Source: Glebionis coronaria (Eukaryota; Streptophyta; Magnoliopsida; Asterales; Asteraceae). From it: 64,000 nt of DNA. Where the stretch lies: NCBI GenBank assembly GCA_025667525.1, contig CM046875.1, forward strand, positions 292,373,147 through 292,437,146, written 5' to 3'. The position numbers were made by a program, and so were the translations under genes. The notes under the pieces are model-generated. The model did not search any database. It was given only the letters and a program-made list of their open reading frames with translations, and was not told the DNA's origin. Shown here piece after piece: positions 1 to 11,842 of this stretch. Each line of letters starts with the position of its first letter. The first letter of the stretch is position 1.

Positions 1-2
1 AC

Positions 3-3000
3 CGTACTTTGTATGAACGTATGCAATCCAACGTTCATGGATATGTTAGTGCCATTAAGATTCCCGACTATCCCGCTAACACATTTGAGCTACATACATC
101 TATGATCAATATGGTTGCTGCATCACCTTTCATTGGAAAACAAAATGAGGATCCCCATGCTCATCTTAAGAGATTCCTTTCACTTTGCAATACCATTAAG
201 CATAATGGGGTTCCACCGGATGTCATTAGATTGTTGTTAGTGTCATTTTCACTAGATGGGAGTGCTAAGCATTGGTTAGACACCCAACCACCCGATAGTA
301 TCACCACATGGGATGACTTTACCACTAAGTTTTTGAACAAATTCTTTCCTCCACAAAAGACTATGGCTTTGAGAAATTTGATTATGGGCTTTACACAAAA
401 ACCTAGTCAATCCTTTGGTGATGCTTGGGAAGAGTATAGTGAGTTGTTGAGGCGATGCCCTAACCATGGAATGGATGATCTAAGCCAAATCAATACCTTC
501 TATAATGGCCTTAAACCTCACCACCAAGATTCACTAAATGCTTCCGCGGGAGGGAGTATTCATTTCAAGACATACCATGAGGCTTTGAACATTATTGAGA
601 CTAAGGCAATGGTTCAAACAAACGATCCATTTGAAGAAAGAGTTCATGTGATCCAAAATACTTCTAAAACCCCTTGTGAACTCCAAATTCTTCAAGAGAT
701 TCTTCAACAAGTCAAACAAGGACAAGAAATGACTCAAGGCATGATTCAAGACTTTAAGAGCATGACATTGAACAATTCCTCAAACAATGTGAATGCAATC
801 ACCATTTCTTGTGTTACTTGTGGAGGTCCTCACTCTTATGAACAATGTGACAAGGTGCAAGGGTATCAAGGGGAATGCTATGCTTACCAAGAGGAACACC
901 GTGAACACTTCAAGCCTAACATCAATCCAAATAACCTTTCTTACAAATCCCAAAATTACCTTACTCCACCCGGCTTTCCACCCCAACCACCCACCCAAAT
1001 TCAACCAAATCCTCCTCAAATTTTAGCAAGGAATCAAGGGCAAAGACAACCATACCAAGGAAATAACTACAAGGCACCAAATCAATTTCAACCTCAAGCA
1101 AGTACCTTTTATCCACCAAATCAAGGATTTAACTCCCAACCTTTACCTTTCCAACCTCAAGGTTTTCAAGGTTATGTGCCACAAGAGTTAAACACAATGG
1201 ATCTTTTGCAAAAGATGAATCAAGAGACTGAAAAGAAACTCCAAGCTATGGACAAGAAAATGAATGACCAATTCAATAAGCTTTTCATGGCATTAAATCA
1301 AAGACCACAAGGAGCTTTACCTTCCAATACACAAACAAATCCTAGGGCCAATGTTAATGCTATTACAACACGGAGTGGTACAACAACAAAGGATCCTTCA
1401 CCTCCTAAACCTACTATTGTTCAACCCACTTGTGCTCCTACTTGTGATAAGCCTTCTACTTCTACTCCACCTCCTCAAAGTGCTCCTATTCACTCAAACA
1501 CACCTTCTCAACCACCTCATACTTCTCCTTTACCTTCCACACTTCCTAATGAAGAGGCTAACAAAGACAAATCTTCCACTACAACACCTATTCCACCTAC
1601 ACCCAAACCTACTCTTCCATACCCTTCAAGGTTGAAAAAGGACAAGTTAAAGAACAAAGATGATATACAAGTCTCCAATTTCTTAAGGATGTTCAAGCAA
1701 CTCAATATCAACATATCCTTTGCGGAAGCTCTTGCTTATATGCCAAAGTTTGCTAAGATGTTCAAGGATTTGCTCTCAAACAAAGAAAAATTGGTTGATT
1801 TGCCCAACACATCACTTAATGAAAATTGTTCCGCGGTGTTACTTAAAACCTTACCAACAAAACTTGGAGATCCGGGGCGCTTCTTGATACCTTGTAATTT
1901 TCCCGGTGTTGAAAATTGCATGGCTTTGGCGGATTTAGGGGCAAGCATAAATCTCATGCCTTTATCGGTTTGGAAACAACTCTCTCTTCCCGAGCTCACC
2001 CCCACTAGGATGACTCTTGAACTAGCCAACCGAACCATAGCTCACCCCGTAGGTATAGCGGAAGATGTGTTTGTAGGTGTGGATAAGTTTACCTTTCCGG
2101 CCGACTTTGTAGTGGTCGATTATGACATGGATCCTAGAGTGCCTTTGATTGTTGGTAGACCGTTTTTGAGAACGGGTCGTACCTTGATAGATGTGGCGGA
2201 AGGAGAATTAATTATGAGAGTCGAGGATGAGAAAGTGGTGTTTAAGTTAGGGAAAGTTTGTGATAGGAAAGAGGTTAAGGAGTCTAGACCTTGTGAGACG
2301 ATTAACATTGTGGATGTGCTAGATGAAGTGTGTAATGAACACTTTCATGATGCTTGTAAGAATGCTAGTGATGAGATTCCACATGTTGAAACCGTGGCCT
2401 CAATTGCTCCCTCTTTAACACCTTTTGGAGAGAGTGATTTCCTCTTGGAGGAATTTGAGTCCAACTTTCTTGGTAATGATGATTCTCCCATTAATTGGGA
2501 AGAAGATATTCTTACAATCCAAAAGTTGCTCAATGAGGACCCTATTCCTTCCCCTATTCCACAAGAGATTACCATTGAGGAACCTTCCATAGTAAAACCT
2601 TCCATAGAGAGTCCACTTCCCATTGAACTTAAGGAACTTCCATCCCACTTAGAATATGCTTTCTTAGAAGGAAAAGACCAATTACCGGTGATTATTGCTA
2701 AGGAATTGAAAGAGGATGAGAAGGAGCAACTTATTGAAGTCCTTAAGAAACATAAGAAAGCTTTAGCATGGAAAATATCCGACATAAGGGGAATTGATCC
2801 ACATTTTTGTACTCACAAAATCCTTATGGAGGATGATTATAAACCCGCCATTCAAAACCAAAGGAGAGTTAACCCAAAAATTCATGAGGTTATTAAGAAA
2901 GAAGTGATTAAACTCTTAGATGCGGGTATGATTTACCCCATTTCCGACTCTCCATGGGTTAGTCCGGTTCATTGTGTTCCAAAGAAGGGTGGAATCACCG

Positions 3001-5531
3001 TGGTGCCTAATGAGAACAATGAGCTTATTCCCACGAGACTTGTAACCGGTTGGAGAGTTTGCATTGATTATAGAAAACTCAATGAGGCAACTAGGAAAGA
3101 CCATTTCCCGCTTCCCTTTATGGATCAAATGCTTGAACGCTTAGCGGGAAATGAGTACTATTGTTTTCTTGATGGCTTTTCGGGTTATTTTCAAATCCCT
3201 ATTGACCCTAAGGATCAAGAAAAGACCACATTCACTTGTCCATACGGTACATTTGCTTACAAGAGGATGCCTTTTGGCCTATGTAATGCACCGGGGACGT
3301 TTCAAAGGTGCATGATGGCAATTTTCCATGATATGATAGAGCAAACCATGGAGGTTTTTATGGATGACTTTTCCGTATTTGGGAACTCCTTTAGCTCGTG
3401 TCTCACCAATCTTGAGAGAATGCTTAAGCGTTGTGAGGAAACACGTTTGGTGCTTAATTGGGAGAAATGTCACTTTATGGTAAAAGAGGGGATTGTTTTA
3501 GGACACAAGATATCCAATAAGGGATTAGAAGTTGATCGAGCCAAAATTGATGTGATTGCTAAGCTTCCCCCACCCACCTCGGTTAAAGGTGTGAGGAGTT
3601 TCTTAGGTCATGCGGGTTTTTATAGGCGCTTTATACAAGATTTCTCTAAGATAGCTAGACCGATGACTCATCTCTTGGAGAAAGAGGCTCCTTTCATTTT
3701 TGACCAAGCTTGTTTAGAATCTTTTGAGACACTTAAGGAAAAATTGACAAAGGCTCCCGTTTTGGTTTCTCCAAATTGGGAATTACCTTTTGAGCTTATG
3801 TGTGACGCTAGTGATTATGCGGTGGGGGCCGTCTTAGGACAAAGAGTTAATAAGCATTTCCAACCTATACACTATGCGAGTAAAACCATGACCGGTGCAC
3901 AACTTCACTACACTATCACGGAAAAAGAGTTGCTTGCTATCGTATATGCTTTTGAGAAGTTTAGACCATACCTTGTGCTTTCCAAGACCATAGTGTATAC
4001 GGATCATTCCGCTCTCAAGTATCTTATGACAAAACAAGATGCTAAGCCTAGGCTTTTGAGATGGGTTTTGTTGCTTCAAGAGTTTAAGATCGAGATTCGT
4101 GATAAAAAAGGGGCCGAGAATTTAGCGGCGGATCATTTGAGTAGACTTGAGCATCCTTTTCAAGGAGATTTCCCACATCAAGAAATCAATGAATCCTTTC
4201 CATTAGAGGAGCTCATGTCTATCTCTTCCCAAGAGGATGCCACACCTTGGTTTGCGGATATTGCAAACTATCTTGTGGGCAATGTGCTTATTGAGGGTCT
4301 TACTTACCAACAAAAGAAAAAGTTTCTTAAGGAGGTTAAGTATTACTTTTGGGATGATCCATATCTTTTTAGGCAATGTGCGGACCAAATCATTAGACGG
4401 TGTGTAGATGGGCCCGAGGCATTTAAAATCTTAGAGGCATGTCATAAAGGACCTACGGGTGGACATTTTGGGCCTAACTACACCGCCAAGAAAGTCTTTG
4501 ATTCGGGTTACTATTGGCCTTCCATTTACAAGGATGCCCAAGAGATGGTGAAATTTTGTGATGTTTGTCAAAGACAAGGAAAGATTACACAACGTGATGA
4601 GATGCCACAAAATTTTATCCAAGAGTGTGAGATATTTGATGTATGGGGAATAGATTTCATGGGACCTTTTCCATCCTCTAAGGGAAACAAGTATATACTT
4701 GTGGCGGTAGATTATGTGTCCAAGTGGGTGGAGGCTAAAGCCTTACCTACTAATGATGCTAGAGTGGTTGTAAAGTTTTTGAAACAATTGTTTGCTAGAT
4801 TTGGTGTACCTCGGGCCATCATAAGTGATCGTGGTACGCACTTTTGTAATGATCAATTCACGAGAGTTATGAAAAAATATGGAGTGAATCATAGACTTTC
4901 TACCGCGTATCACCCTCAAACAAATGGTCAAACCGAGGTCACAAATCGTGGTTTAAAGAGGATTTTAGAGAGAACGGTGGGAGAGCATAGAGCTTCTTGG
5001 TCGGATAAGCTTGATGATGCTTTGTGGGCGTTTAGGACGGCTTTTAAGACACCAATTGGTTGTACTCCTTATAGGCTTGTCTATGGAAAAGCGTGCCACC
5101 TCCCATTTGAGTTAGAACATAAGGCATCTTGGGCTCTCAAGTGGGCTAACTTTGATTTAAACCAAGCCGGTTCACATAGGAAAGATCAAATCAATGAGAT
5201 GGATGAGTTGAGAGCCAATGCCTATGAGAATTCTTTGCTATACAAGGAAAAGACTAAGAAATTGCATGATGCTAAGATCAAGAATCGTGAGTTCAAAGTT
5301 GGAGAGCCGGTTCTCCTCTTTAACTCAAGATTGAAGCTTTTTGCGGGCAAGCTTAAGTCGAGATGGTCCGGTCCATTCACTATTGCTCAAGTGTTTCCAT
5401 ATGGAACTCTTGGGTTGTCCCAACCCGATGGTCCAAATTTTAAAGTGAATGGTCACCGTGTTAAGAATTACTTTGGGGAGGACATTTCCGTTGAAATGGT
5501 CCAAGAGGTCCCCATTTTCCCCATGAATTAA
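3..5531 (+). CDS. Athila-1 Ty3/gypsy gag-pol polyprotein, intact, open at left edge
   Basis: This is one uninterrupted frame of over 1,840 codons. It enters from the left edge, so the true start lies outside. Residues below are numbered from the codon at 9. A retrotransposon Gag capsid domain covers about residues 60-200. A zinc knuckle of spacing CX2CX3HX4C starts at C268. A Pro/Gln-rich linker follows. The aspartic protease has its active-site D-L-G-A-S at D642. Reverse transcriptase carries F-M-D-D with D1119/D1120. RNase H has a catalytic Asp near 1266. Integrase has an HHCC zinc domain from about H1479 and a DD35E triad at D1549, D1607 and E1643 (exactly 35 residues between the last two). 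There is no chromodomain, which fits the Athila lineage of Ty3/gypsy. The product would copy element RNA into cDNA inside a Gag particle and integrate it. The lack of any lesion makes this the youngest-looking coding copy here. No env-like ORF follows. Confidence 0.95.
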   Translation, partial: RTLYERMQSNVHGYVSAIKIPDYPANTFELHTSMINMVAASPFIGKQNEDPHAHLKRFLSLCNTIKHNGVPPDVIRLLLVSFSLDGSAKHWLDTQPPDSITTWDDFTTKFLNKFFPPQKTMALRNLIMGFTQKPSQSFGDAWEEYSELLRRCPNHGMDDLSQINTFYNGLKPHHQDSLNASAGGSIHFKTYHEALNIIETKAMVQTNDPFEERVHVIQNTSKTPCELQILQEILQQVKQGQEMTQGMIQDFKSMTLNNSSNNVNAITISCVTCGGPHSYEQCDKVQGYQGECYAYQEEHREHFKPNINPNNLSYKSQNYLTPPGFPPQPPTQIQPNPPQILARNQGQRQPYQGNNYKAPNQFQPQASTFYPPNQGFNSQPLPFQPQGFQGYVPQELNTMDLLQKMNQETEKKLQAMDKKMNDQFNKLFMALNQRPQGALPSNTQTNPRANVNAITTRSGTTTKDPSPPKPTIVQPTCAPTCDKPSTSTPPPQSAPIHSNTPSQPPHTSPLPSTLPNEEANKDKSSTTTPIPPTPKPTLPYPSRLKKDKLKNKDDIQVSNFLRMFKQLNINISFAEALAYMPKFAKMFKDLLSNKEKLVDLPNTSLNENCSAVLLKTLPTKLGDPGRFLIPCNFPGVENCMALADLGASINLMPLSVWKQLSLPELTPTRMTLELANRTIAHPVGIAEDVFVGVDKFTFPADFVVVDYDMDPRVPLIVGRPFLRTGRTLIDVAEGELIMRVEDEKVVFKLGKVCDRKEVKESRPCETINIVDVLDEVCNEHFHDACKNASDEIPHVETVASIAPSLTPFGESDFLLEEFESNFLGNDDSPINWEEDILTIQKLLNEDPIPSPIPQEITIEEPSIVKPSIESPLPIELKELPSHLEYAFLEGKDQLPVIIAKELKEDEKEQLIEVLKKHKKALAWKISDIRGIDPHFCTHKILMEDDYKPAIQNQRRVNPKIHEVIKKEVIKLLDAGMIYPISDSPWVSPVHCVPKKGGITVVPNENNELIPTRLVTGWRVCIDYRKLNEATRKDHFPLPFMDQMLERLAGNEYYCFLDGFSGYFQIPIDPKDQEKTTFTCPYGTFAYKRMPFGLCNAPGTFQRCMMAIFHDMIEQTMEVFMDDFSVFGNSFSSCLTNLERMLKRCEETRLVLNWEKCHFMVKEGIVLGHKISNKGLEVDRAKIDVIAKLPPPTSVKGVRSFLGHAGFYRRFIQDFSKIARPMTHLLEKEAPFIFDQACLESFETLKEKLTKAPVLVSPNWELPFELMCDASDYAVGAVLGQRVNKHFQPIHYASKTMTGAQLHYTITEKELLAIVYAFEKFRPYLVLSKTIVYTDHSALKYLMTKQDAKPRLLRWVLLLQEFKIEIRDKKGAENLAADHLSRLEHPFQGDFPHQEINESFPLEELMSISSQEDATPWFADIANYLVGNVLIEGLTYQQKKKFLKEVKYYFWDDPYLFRQCADQIIRRCVDGPEAFKILEACHKGPTGGHFGPNYTAKKVFDSGYYWPSIYKDAQEMVKFCDVCQRQGKITQRDEMPQNFIQECEIFDVWGIDFMGPFPSSKGNKYILVAVDYVSKWVEAKALPTNDARVVVKFLKQLFARFGVPRAIISDRGTHFCNDQFTRVMKKYGVNHRLSTAYHPQTNGQTEVTNRGLKRILERTVGEHRASWSDKLDDALWAFRTAFKTPIGCTPYRLVYGKACHLPFELEHKASWALKWANFDLNQAGSHRKDQINEMDELRANAYENSLLYKEKTKKLHDAKIKNREFKVGEPVLLFNSRLKLFAGKLKSRWSGPFTIAQVFPYGTLGLSQPDGPNFKVNGHRVKNYFGEDISVEMVQEVPIFPMN

Positions 5532-5838
5532 TTCATTGAGGGACGAGTCGAGCTAGAGACTCATTAACTCAAGCATCGTATAACTAGGTTAGAGTGTTGT
5601 AGGTTAGAAATAAAGGCATAGATTTGGAGATAAGTGTAGGGGAGACCTTCTTTTGTCTTCATGCTTGTTTGTAGGGTTGCTCACTCATCTCATGCTTTGG
5701 AGCTTATGGAGGAGGCCCTTGTATCCGGTTCACTTCGTTACTTTAGTGATTTTTCATTGACACGTTGTGCTTAAACTTGATTTCACTAATAGTAGTCCTT
5801 TCCTTAATTTGGGTTAAGCAAAGTCTATTCATTGTCAT

Positions 5839-5911
5839 AAGTGTAGGGGAAGTTTTAATACTTCCATGCTCTTAAACATTGAGGACAATGTTTAGCTTAA
5901 GTGTAGGGGGG
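5839..5911 (+). other. Two-hairpin module with internal polypurine copies (Athila-1)
   Basis: A first stem-loop has arms GGAAGT (5848-5853) and ACTTCC (5860-5865). It is followed by a perfect hairpin with arms AAACATTG and CAATGTTT and an AGGA loop (5874-5893, extendable by one T-A pair). Polypurine copies flank the pair (5839-5849 and 5899-5911). Equivalent modules occur at 32437-32509 in Athila-2 and 16374-16443 (minus) in Athila-3. Confidence 0.75.
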
Positions 5912-6749
5912 TCTTCTATCGAAGTGACCTTACCTAGAACTTGTCATTGTCTTGCATGATAACATGGAAAATTGAATTTTCAACATTTTTCAAATTTTTG
6001 ATCTACTTTGGCCACCAAAAATATGCATTCATAATTTTTGCATCAATCATTTTCATTTGCATAACACATTTGCATTGTATATATTTCTTCTCTTATTTTG
6101 CATCAAAAATATATAAAAAGGAAAAAAATATAATAAAACATGGTTTTAACAAGTTTAGACTTCCTTGACATATTAGGCCCGCTATGGATATTTTGACTCA
6201 ACCCGAGTTTGCTTATTTTAGCACTCTCTAGCTAGTATCCTTAACCATGTAGTCCTTCATTGGTCTATTAGGCTAAGCTTCCACCAATTTCATTCTTTGA
6301 AATTTTAAATTTGTGGAGAATGGGAAATGATAGAGTTGAAGCAAGTGTAAAAGGGCTAGATAGACTTCATGGCAATTACTTGTGGCTAAACCCTTCTCTT
6401 CTTGACCTCTATTTTCTTCGCTTGTATATAATTGTTAATAAATAATCAAGTACGGTTTTAATTGGTTCGTAATCTCTTATGCATTTTTGGCTAATCATTC
6501 ATGGTTGGTATGAGTACGTCTTAAGATTCTAAGTTAGCACGTTTTATGTGTACTAGACTTGTGTCATGCTCCATATTTAGCGGGTGTTTTTCCTTTTCTT
6601 CTTTGCAAATTTCTTGGTGAGGAATAAAGAAAAATAAGAGCGGCTTATGAAAAAAAATGAGTGGCTAGAAAAAAAAAGAAAAAGAAAAAAAAATAATGCA
6701 AGACTCCCAAGAGGGGCAGTGTGGTGTTAATTATAGTGACTATTGAGTT

Positions 6750-6823
6750 CCAATATTACCTTGACGGGTTGCGGGGATTCAATAGATTGCTCCAATCCAA
6801 TATTACCTTGACGGGTTGCGGGG
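6750..6823 (+). repeat. 27-bp direct duplication
   Basis: The 27-bp phrase starting CCAATATTACCTTGACGGG occurs at 6750-6776 and again at 6797-6823, a period of 47 bp, within the Athila-1 3' non-coding region. It looks like a local tandem duplication. Confidence 0.85.
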
Positions 6824-7489
6824 TTGAAGATCCAAAATCTCAAAAAGATGAGGATATAAATTATTGCGTGAGTTTTATTTTTCTTTCCTTAGCGAGTGTG
6901 TAGTTACTTATGAAAGCATGGCATGAGGATTTTACACATAAGGCGAATGACTTATTACTCTTAATACGGACTTGTATTAATTGTGAGCGGTTTTTCAAGT
7001 AGTGGATGAGAAGATTACTTAGGATTAAAACCGTGCTTCCTTATTTTTGGATTTTACACTTCTTATATTTCACGCTTGAATAATGACAAATTTGCCCACA
7101 AGCAATTTGCTCAATTAATAACCGGTTCCACATTTAATTGTCATGAATAAGTTGATGCACTTTTTACTTGTGAATGCAATGATCCCATTTACTAGCTTGG
7201 TATGGGGAAAGTGAAACTTGAGGGTGATAAGTGTTCATGGTACCCAAGCCCTAATCCAAGCCATTGAATTCTTTATGAGTTATTTCCATCAAAACCATTT
7301 CAAGAAAAATCAAAAAGATATAAATAGAATTGTATTTTGATTCATTGCATTATTAAAAGTCAAAATCATGCATCATTTAGTTTAGAGTAGTATAGATGCA
7401 TCTCATATGGCCAAGGTGGATTAATTATGAGGGAAATGTAAATTTTTAAACCTTGAAATATAATATTGCATGAGGACATGACAATGCTC

Positions 7490-7504
7490 AAGTGTAGGGG
7501 AATT
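7490..7504 (+). other. Athila-1 polypurine tract (PPT)
   Basis: AAGTGTAGGGGAATT abuts the LTR start TGATATGAG at 7505. In LTR retrotransposons this purine run primes plus-strand DNA synthesis. The same word precedes the LTR of Athila-3 on the minus strand. Confidence 0.85.
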
Positions 7505-10500
7505 TGATATGAGCTTAAACTCATATCCTTTTATCAACAAATAACCCTAAAACATGAAGCAAAATACCCTTTTATATTGTAAAAAGCAGTGTTATGTGGT
7601 ATGTTTGTGTTTGTGTGATCTTATGTAGGTAAAAGGATACAATTTCAAGCAAACAAGGAAAAACCAAGCTCAAATGGATGAAAAAGACAAAAGAGGATCA
7701 AAAGTGACAAGACTTTGAAGTTCAAGGACCTATCTTGACAATTTGTGAAAGTTGAAGGACTTAAAGTGCAAATTATGGAAAGTCAAGATTAAAGTCAAAT
7801 TTGGTCAACTACAAAGTCAACTCAAGTCAAAGGGCCATTTTGTTGAAGAATGAAAGTTGAAAGGCCAAAAATGTCAAAGGAATGAAGATTCTGGCCTTAA
7901 ATAGCAATCTGCCAAGTTAAAGGGCTTGTTTTGCCAAGTTTGGAAAGTTTTGTAATGTTTAATCCAAGTGAAAAGCTATAGACCAATCAGAAGCAAGAAA
8001 ACAAGTCACACGGATTGCCACATTACCCTCATTAAATTCCCACTTACAGCCGTCACAATTAATGCCAAATCATAACAGTGCAATCCGCAACTCTCTCTCT
8101 CTACCAATCAAAGGCTGCCACGTGTCCTTCTCTTTCAACAAAAACATTTCCAGGAACGGGATTTTGATAGAAGGCATTTCAAGAGAAGATCAAAACATCA
8201 AAGTTGCTTAATTTTGGAAGACGAATCCAACGGTGCAATCCATTTAACATATTATCCATTGAATCAAAAACCCCCAATTCAAGTTCATCACCTTCAAAGA
8301 AGATTTGCAGAATTCCTCCACGTGTCAAGCTATGATTGGCCTAAACACGTCACAACTCCAACAGAATCTCCCTTTCTTGCCTATAAATACCCAGCTTGTA
8401 CTTCATTTGTGATTGTAGCTTAATTTTGTAAACACATAGTTCTCTAAATTTCTCTTTTCCCTTTTTCCCTCCTTTTCACCTAACTACTCAAGAGTCTGAC
8501 AAACTCTTGAGTCAGTTAGTTAGTTAGAAGCTTGTAACTACCATTTGTAACTGAATTCTTCAATAAAATTTCAAATCCAAGTTTTCCCGCCAAATTCTGT
8601 TCTTCATTTCCTGCTACTTACCTGCTGTTGTGTGATTCCATTGTTGCTTATTGATGTTAGTTATGATCATACATTGATCATAATTGATATTGGTGAAGAA
8701 TTGTTGCTGTTTGATCAGAGTTTAAGTTCTTTCCATTGTTCTTGAAGAATCCATGGCAGAATGATGATTTGTAGCTGATTTGATTGTTGATTTGAGTTGA
8801 TAGCTAGTGATAGGTGGTGGTATCACTAGGTCAAGAGAGCTCAGCGCTCCTCTTCTTCCCAAAGGACCTCTACAATAGGTTTCATAGCTTCTGTTTTAAG
8901 TTCCTCTAAACAAGTCCTTGCATGCTTAATTCCCTAGTGTAATGTTGATGGCTGCCTGTTTTGCTTGATTAATAGTTGTTGATTGATTGATTTGAGTTCA
9001 TTTGTAGCTTAATCTTGCCTACTTGTTCATTGTTTTAAGCTCCATTTGTAGTTTCTGCTCATTTTCAGTCACATTTTAGCATAACACTTTAATTGAGTTC
9101 TAGTTGATATACTTGCTTGATTTCAGTCTCATTAGCTTTCATTTTGATCACCTAAACTAGTTTGCTATAGCTTTTGTATCAGTCTTAACCATTACTCATA
9201 AAGCCTTTGTTAAAGTTTGATCAAAAGCTTTAAAGGAGTGTTTGGGAATAGCTTTGATTCAGCTTTCAAGTGTTAGGAATTGGTGTTTAGAAGTTTGTTT
9301 CTAGTCATTAAGTGGTAATAAGTAGTTTTCAGTCTTTTGTAAGTCATAAAAATAGTCAAACAGGCAATTGGTAATCAAAAAATTTGGGTCATACTTGTTA
9401 TCAGCTTTTAGTTCAAAACTTGCCAAATTCAATTGATTGTTTCTCCTTCAATACTTAATGGAATTTGCTCAAACCAGTTTCTAGTTATAGCTTATAACAT
9501 AAACTTTCAGTCTCTAAGAGGAAAATCTACAGTATCAAGAAATAAGCTAGAAAACAGCTTTTTAGCTCAAGCTTGAGCATTTTGCATTCTCTGATGTGAA
9601 AGGGTTACTGTTTTGCTAGTTCTCTAAATCCTCTTCATAAAACTTGTTGTTTTCTTTCACATTTCCATTTAGATAGTATTGAATATGAGTTTTTGAGATT
9701 TTGAGCTTTTTCCAAAAATTGGTCAACGTTTGGTCAACATAAGCTCATTTGAGCTTATTTTCAGATATCTAGCTTATTACTGGATGAAATTTGTTCTAAT
9801 TTGATTTCCCCTTCTTTAAATCAAGTGCTTAATCAGTTTTGATAATAAAATCAAGTTGTGGATGTTTGGATTATGCTATAGCTTATTTTGAGCTTATTAA
9901 TAAGCACTCTTTTGCTTAATTTGGACTTTTAGCTAAAATCCTTGAATACACGTTTCTTAAATTGGAATTGAAGTTGTTTGCAAGTTGTTTCAGCTTATTT
10001 GGTTGAGAAATAAGCTCAAACGAGCTTAATCTTTCTTTGAGCCCGTTTTTACTTAAAAAGTTTGGTTATTTGCACTTTAGTCCCTAGAATTCTATTCAGT
10101 TTCTAAACCTAGCTAATCTTCCTTATTTAGTGGTAATTGCAAAATTCAGTCCCTGGATTTGTTAGTTTGTTAAATTTCAGTTTATAAGTTTGTTAGTTTG
10201 TTAGTTTTTGGTTAGTTTGTTAAAGTTTTTACAAGTTTAGTCCTTATAGTTAACTGTTTTACATTTTTAGTCCTTATAACTCTTAGAATTTACATTTCAA
10301 GCATTTTCATTTCATAGAAATTACATTTTCAGTCCTTATAGTTTTGAATTTTGCATTTTTATATTTTACTTGAATAAATTTTAGAATTTGCAATTTGTTT
10401 TACGTATAAATAGGTTTATATTTTTCATTTTTAGATAGTTTTGTTTGAATTAGCAATAGATTACCAAGCAAGCTTGAACAACCAAAAACAATTATAAATT

Positions 10501-10565
10501 TGATATTGATTGGACTTTCTATTAGTTAAGAACTGAGAAAACGAACTTGCATTATACACATTTCA
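7505..10565 (+). repeat. Athila-1 3' LTR
   Basis: This LTR starts TGATATGAG right after the PPT and ends in TTTCA at 10565. The next 50 bp are identical to the last 50 bp of the chromovirus LTR, which fixes the right boundary and gives a predicted target duplication ACACG (10566-10570). The LTR opens with an inverted repeat, GATATGAG (7506-7513) and CTCATATC (7520-7527). A TATA-like CTATAAATA lies at 8381-8389. Degenerate phrases spaced about 30 bp occur at 7726-7923 and again at 10239-10331. The matching 5' LTR is outside the window. The short ORF at 8214-8423 is not supported as a gene. Confidence 0.9.
8381..8389 (+). promoter_or_regulatory. TATA-like box of Athila-1 LTR
   Basis: CTATAAATA sits in a GC-richer context about 880 bp into the LTR, a plausible Pol II core promoter marking the U3/R side. 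Its position is by inspection only. Confidence 0.6.
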
Positions 10566-10615
10566 ACACGCCATAATTGCATGTGACATTTCCATTATCA
10601 AAATGGGGTGTTACA
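10566..10615 (+). repeat. Chromovirus 5' LTR, last 50 bp
   Basis: These 50 bp are identical to 47740-47789, the end of the 3' LTR, and end in TTACA just before the PBS. The rest of this LTR is absent because Athila-1 inserted here. Confidence 0.92.
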
Positions 10616-10619
10616 ATTA

Positions 10620-10632
10620 TGGTATCAGAGCC
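10620..10632 (+). other. Chromovirus primer-binding site, initiator tRNA-Met type
   Basis: TGGTATCAGAGCC lies four bases after the LTR end. This is the usual plant PBS complementary to the 3' end of initiator tRNA-Met, which primes minus-strand synthesis. Confidence 0.9.
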
Positions 10633-11068
10633 AAGGCTTCGACCTATAGGCTCTCAAATATGACCTGTGATTAGTGGGTAGTCACTACGGTCTTCCTAGA
10701 ACTGACAGTTGTTTTCATGCATTCATCATTTTTAAGCATACATATACATGTCATTGTCGCTGATTTTTTGACTAAGTAATGGTTGGTACAGGACTTGCCC
10801 TATTTAGTCGCATGTGTTTTATCGAAACTTTTAAATTTGGGATCGACCCATAGGCGTCCCCTCGCTATGTCTTTTTTTTGGTGAACTGACCAGAGGCGTT
10901 CACTCTCGAACATACAAAAGTTTTCATAAAACTGCATCATGCATTCATACACAAAATTTTCTAGCATAAAATTTTTCTCGTGAAATTTTAGTATAAATTT
11001 TTTTCATGTATATATATATATTTTATGTTTTGATCTGTTTAATCATATGTTTTATGTTATACTGTCAG
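10633..11068 (+). other. Chromovirus leader, no gene seen
   Basis: This stretch lies between PBS and the likely gag ATG (11069). It is A/T rich with a short TA run near 11010-11025. I see no ORF or other feature; it would be the packaged 5' untranslated leader. Confidence 0.7.
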
Positions 11069-11469
11069 ATGACAAACACAGACAATCTCTAGGCGATATT
11101 TGCATCTGCTGATGCAGAAATGCAAGACGCCCTTCATCAGAACGACGGCTATCCTCCCCCGCCTAACATCTTCCCCATGGAAGGAAGGAATAGGCTCATG
11201 AGGGAATACTATAGCCTTAGACAGCGACCTGACGAAGACAGCAATGACTTCATGCAGCGTTTCCTTCGCTATGCTGGTGTCCTGAGAGCAGCAGCGGGCA
11301 CCACTGAGGAACAAGCACTACATTTTCGTTGGGCTCTTAATCCAATGATCGCAAATAACTTATCAGGTGCTCCGTTGGATACGATAGCACAAGTGGCCGA
11401 TGCAACACGTAAACTGGAGATGCTGCAGGAGAGAGATGAGTTCGGGGAAGCTGAAAGACCCGACAAGAG

Positions 11470-11551
11470 GTAAACATTCGTATTCAAGCGGTGATCAATC
11501 CATATACTTTCCATATATGTCAATTATTCATCTCTTAAATGTATCTTCCAG
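11470..11551 (+). other. Intron-like gap 1 in chromovirus gag
   Basis: 82 bp beginning GTAAAC after AAGAG and ending CTTCCAG. Skipping it joins D-K-R directly to Q-K-T-R-D-R in frame (phase 2). Reading through gives a stop at 11473. It is A/T rich, as plant introns are. Confidence 0.65.
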
Positions 11552-11701
11552 GCAGAAAACTAGGGACCGGTCTCAGCCGGCTACTCAGCAGCAGCCTCAT
11601 CAGCCCAAGGGAAACGGTCAGACTAACGACCGTTCTGCTACGGATAGGCGTGGTGGTAATGATAATTACCGTAACAACACTGGGCACTCCAACAGCAGCA
11701 G

Positions 11702-11777
11702 GTCCTAATACTTACGCATTTCCTTATGATTTCATTTTATAACTCATATTCTGAAACTTTAGCAAAACTTCTACCAG
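11702..11777 (+). other. Intron-like gap 2 in chromovirus gag
   Basis: 76 bp beginning GTCCTA after CAGCAG and ending CTACCAG. Skipping it keeps the frame (phase 2) and joins N-S-S-R to N-H-G-N-G-R. The donor is weaker than that of gap 1. Confidence 0.6.
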
Positions 11778-11842
11778 GAACCATGGAAACGGTAGGGACC
11801 AGAACGAGAGAGGTTCGCAGCCTAGCCGTCCAGCTATCACTG

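Larger units (their letters stand above)
5532..7504 (+). other. Athila-1 3' non-coding region
   Basis: About 2 kb lies between the pol stop and the 3' LTR with no supportable ORF, although many Athila elements carry an env-like ORF here. The polypurine word AAGTGTAGGGG occurs four times: 5632-5642, 5839-5849, 5899-5909 and 7490-7500. The last directly precedes the LTR and is the expected plus-strand primer. Blocks shared with Athila-3 and in part Athila-2 include TTTTGACTCAACC near 6190, TTAGGCTAAG near 6269 and a GAAATGATAGAGTT box near 6326. It is A/T rich around 6660-6690. Confidence 0.85.

Noticed and set aside
6721..6903. 60-codon ORF in the Athila-1 3' region
   Set aside because: It spans a tandem duplication in non-coding DNA with no homologue in the other Athilas.
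5532..7504. env-like ORF of Athila
   Set aside because: No frame longer than about 75 codons and no membrane-protein pattern; the region is better described as conserved non-coding.
8214..8423. Small ORF inside the Athila-1 LTR
   Set aside because: It overlaps the TATA-like region and has no protein-like features.
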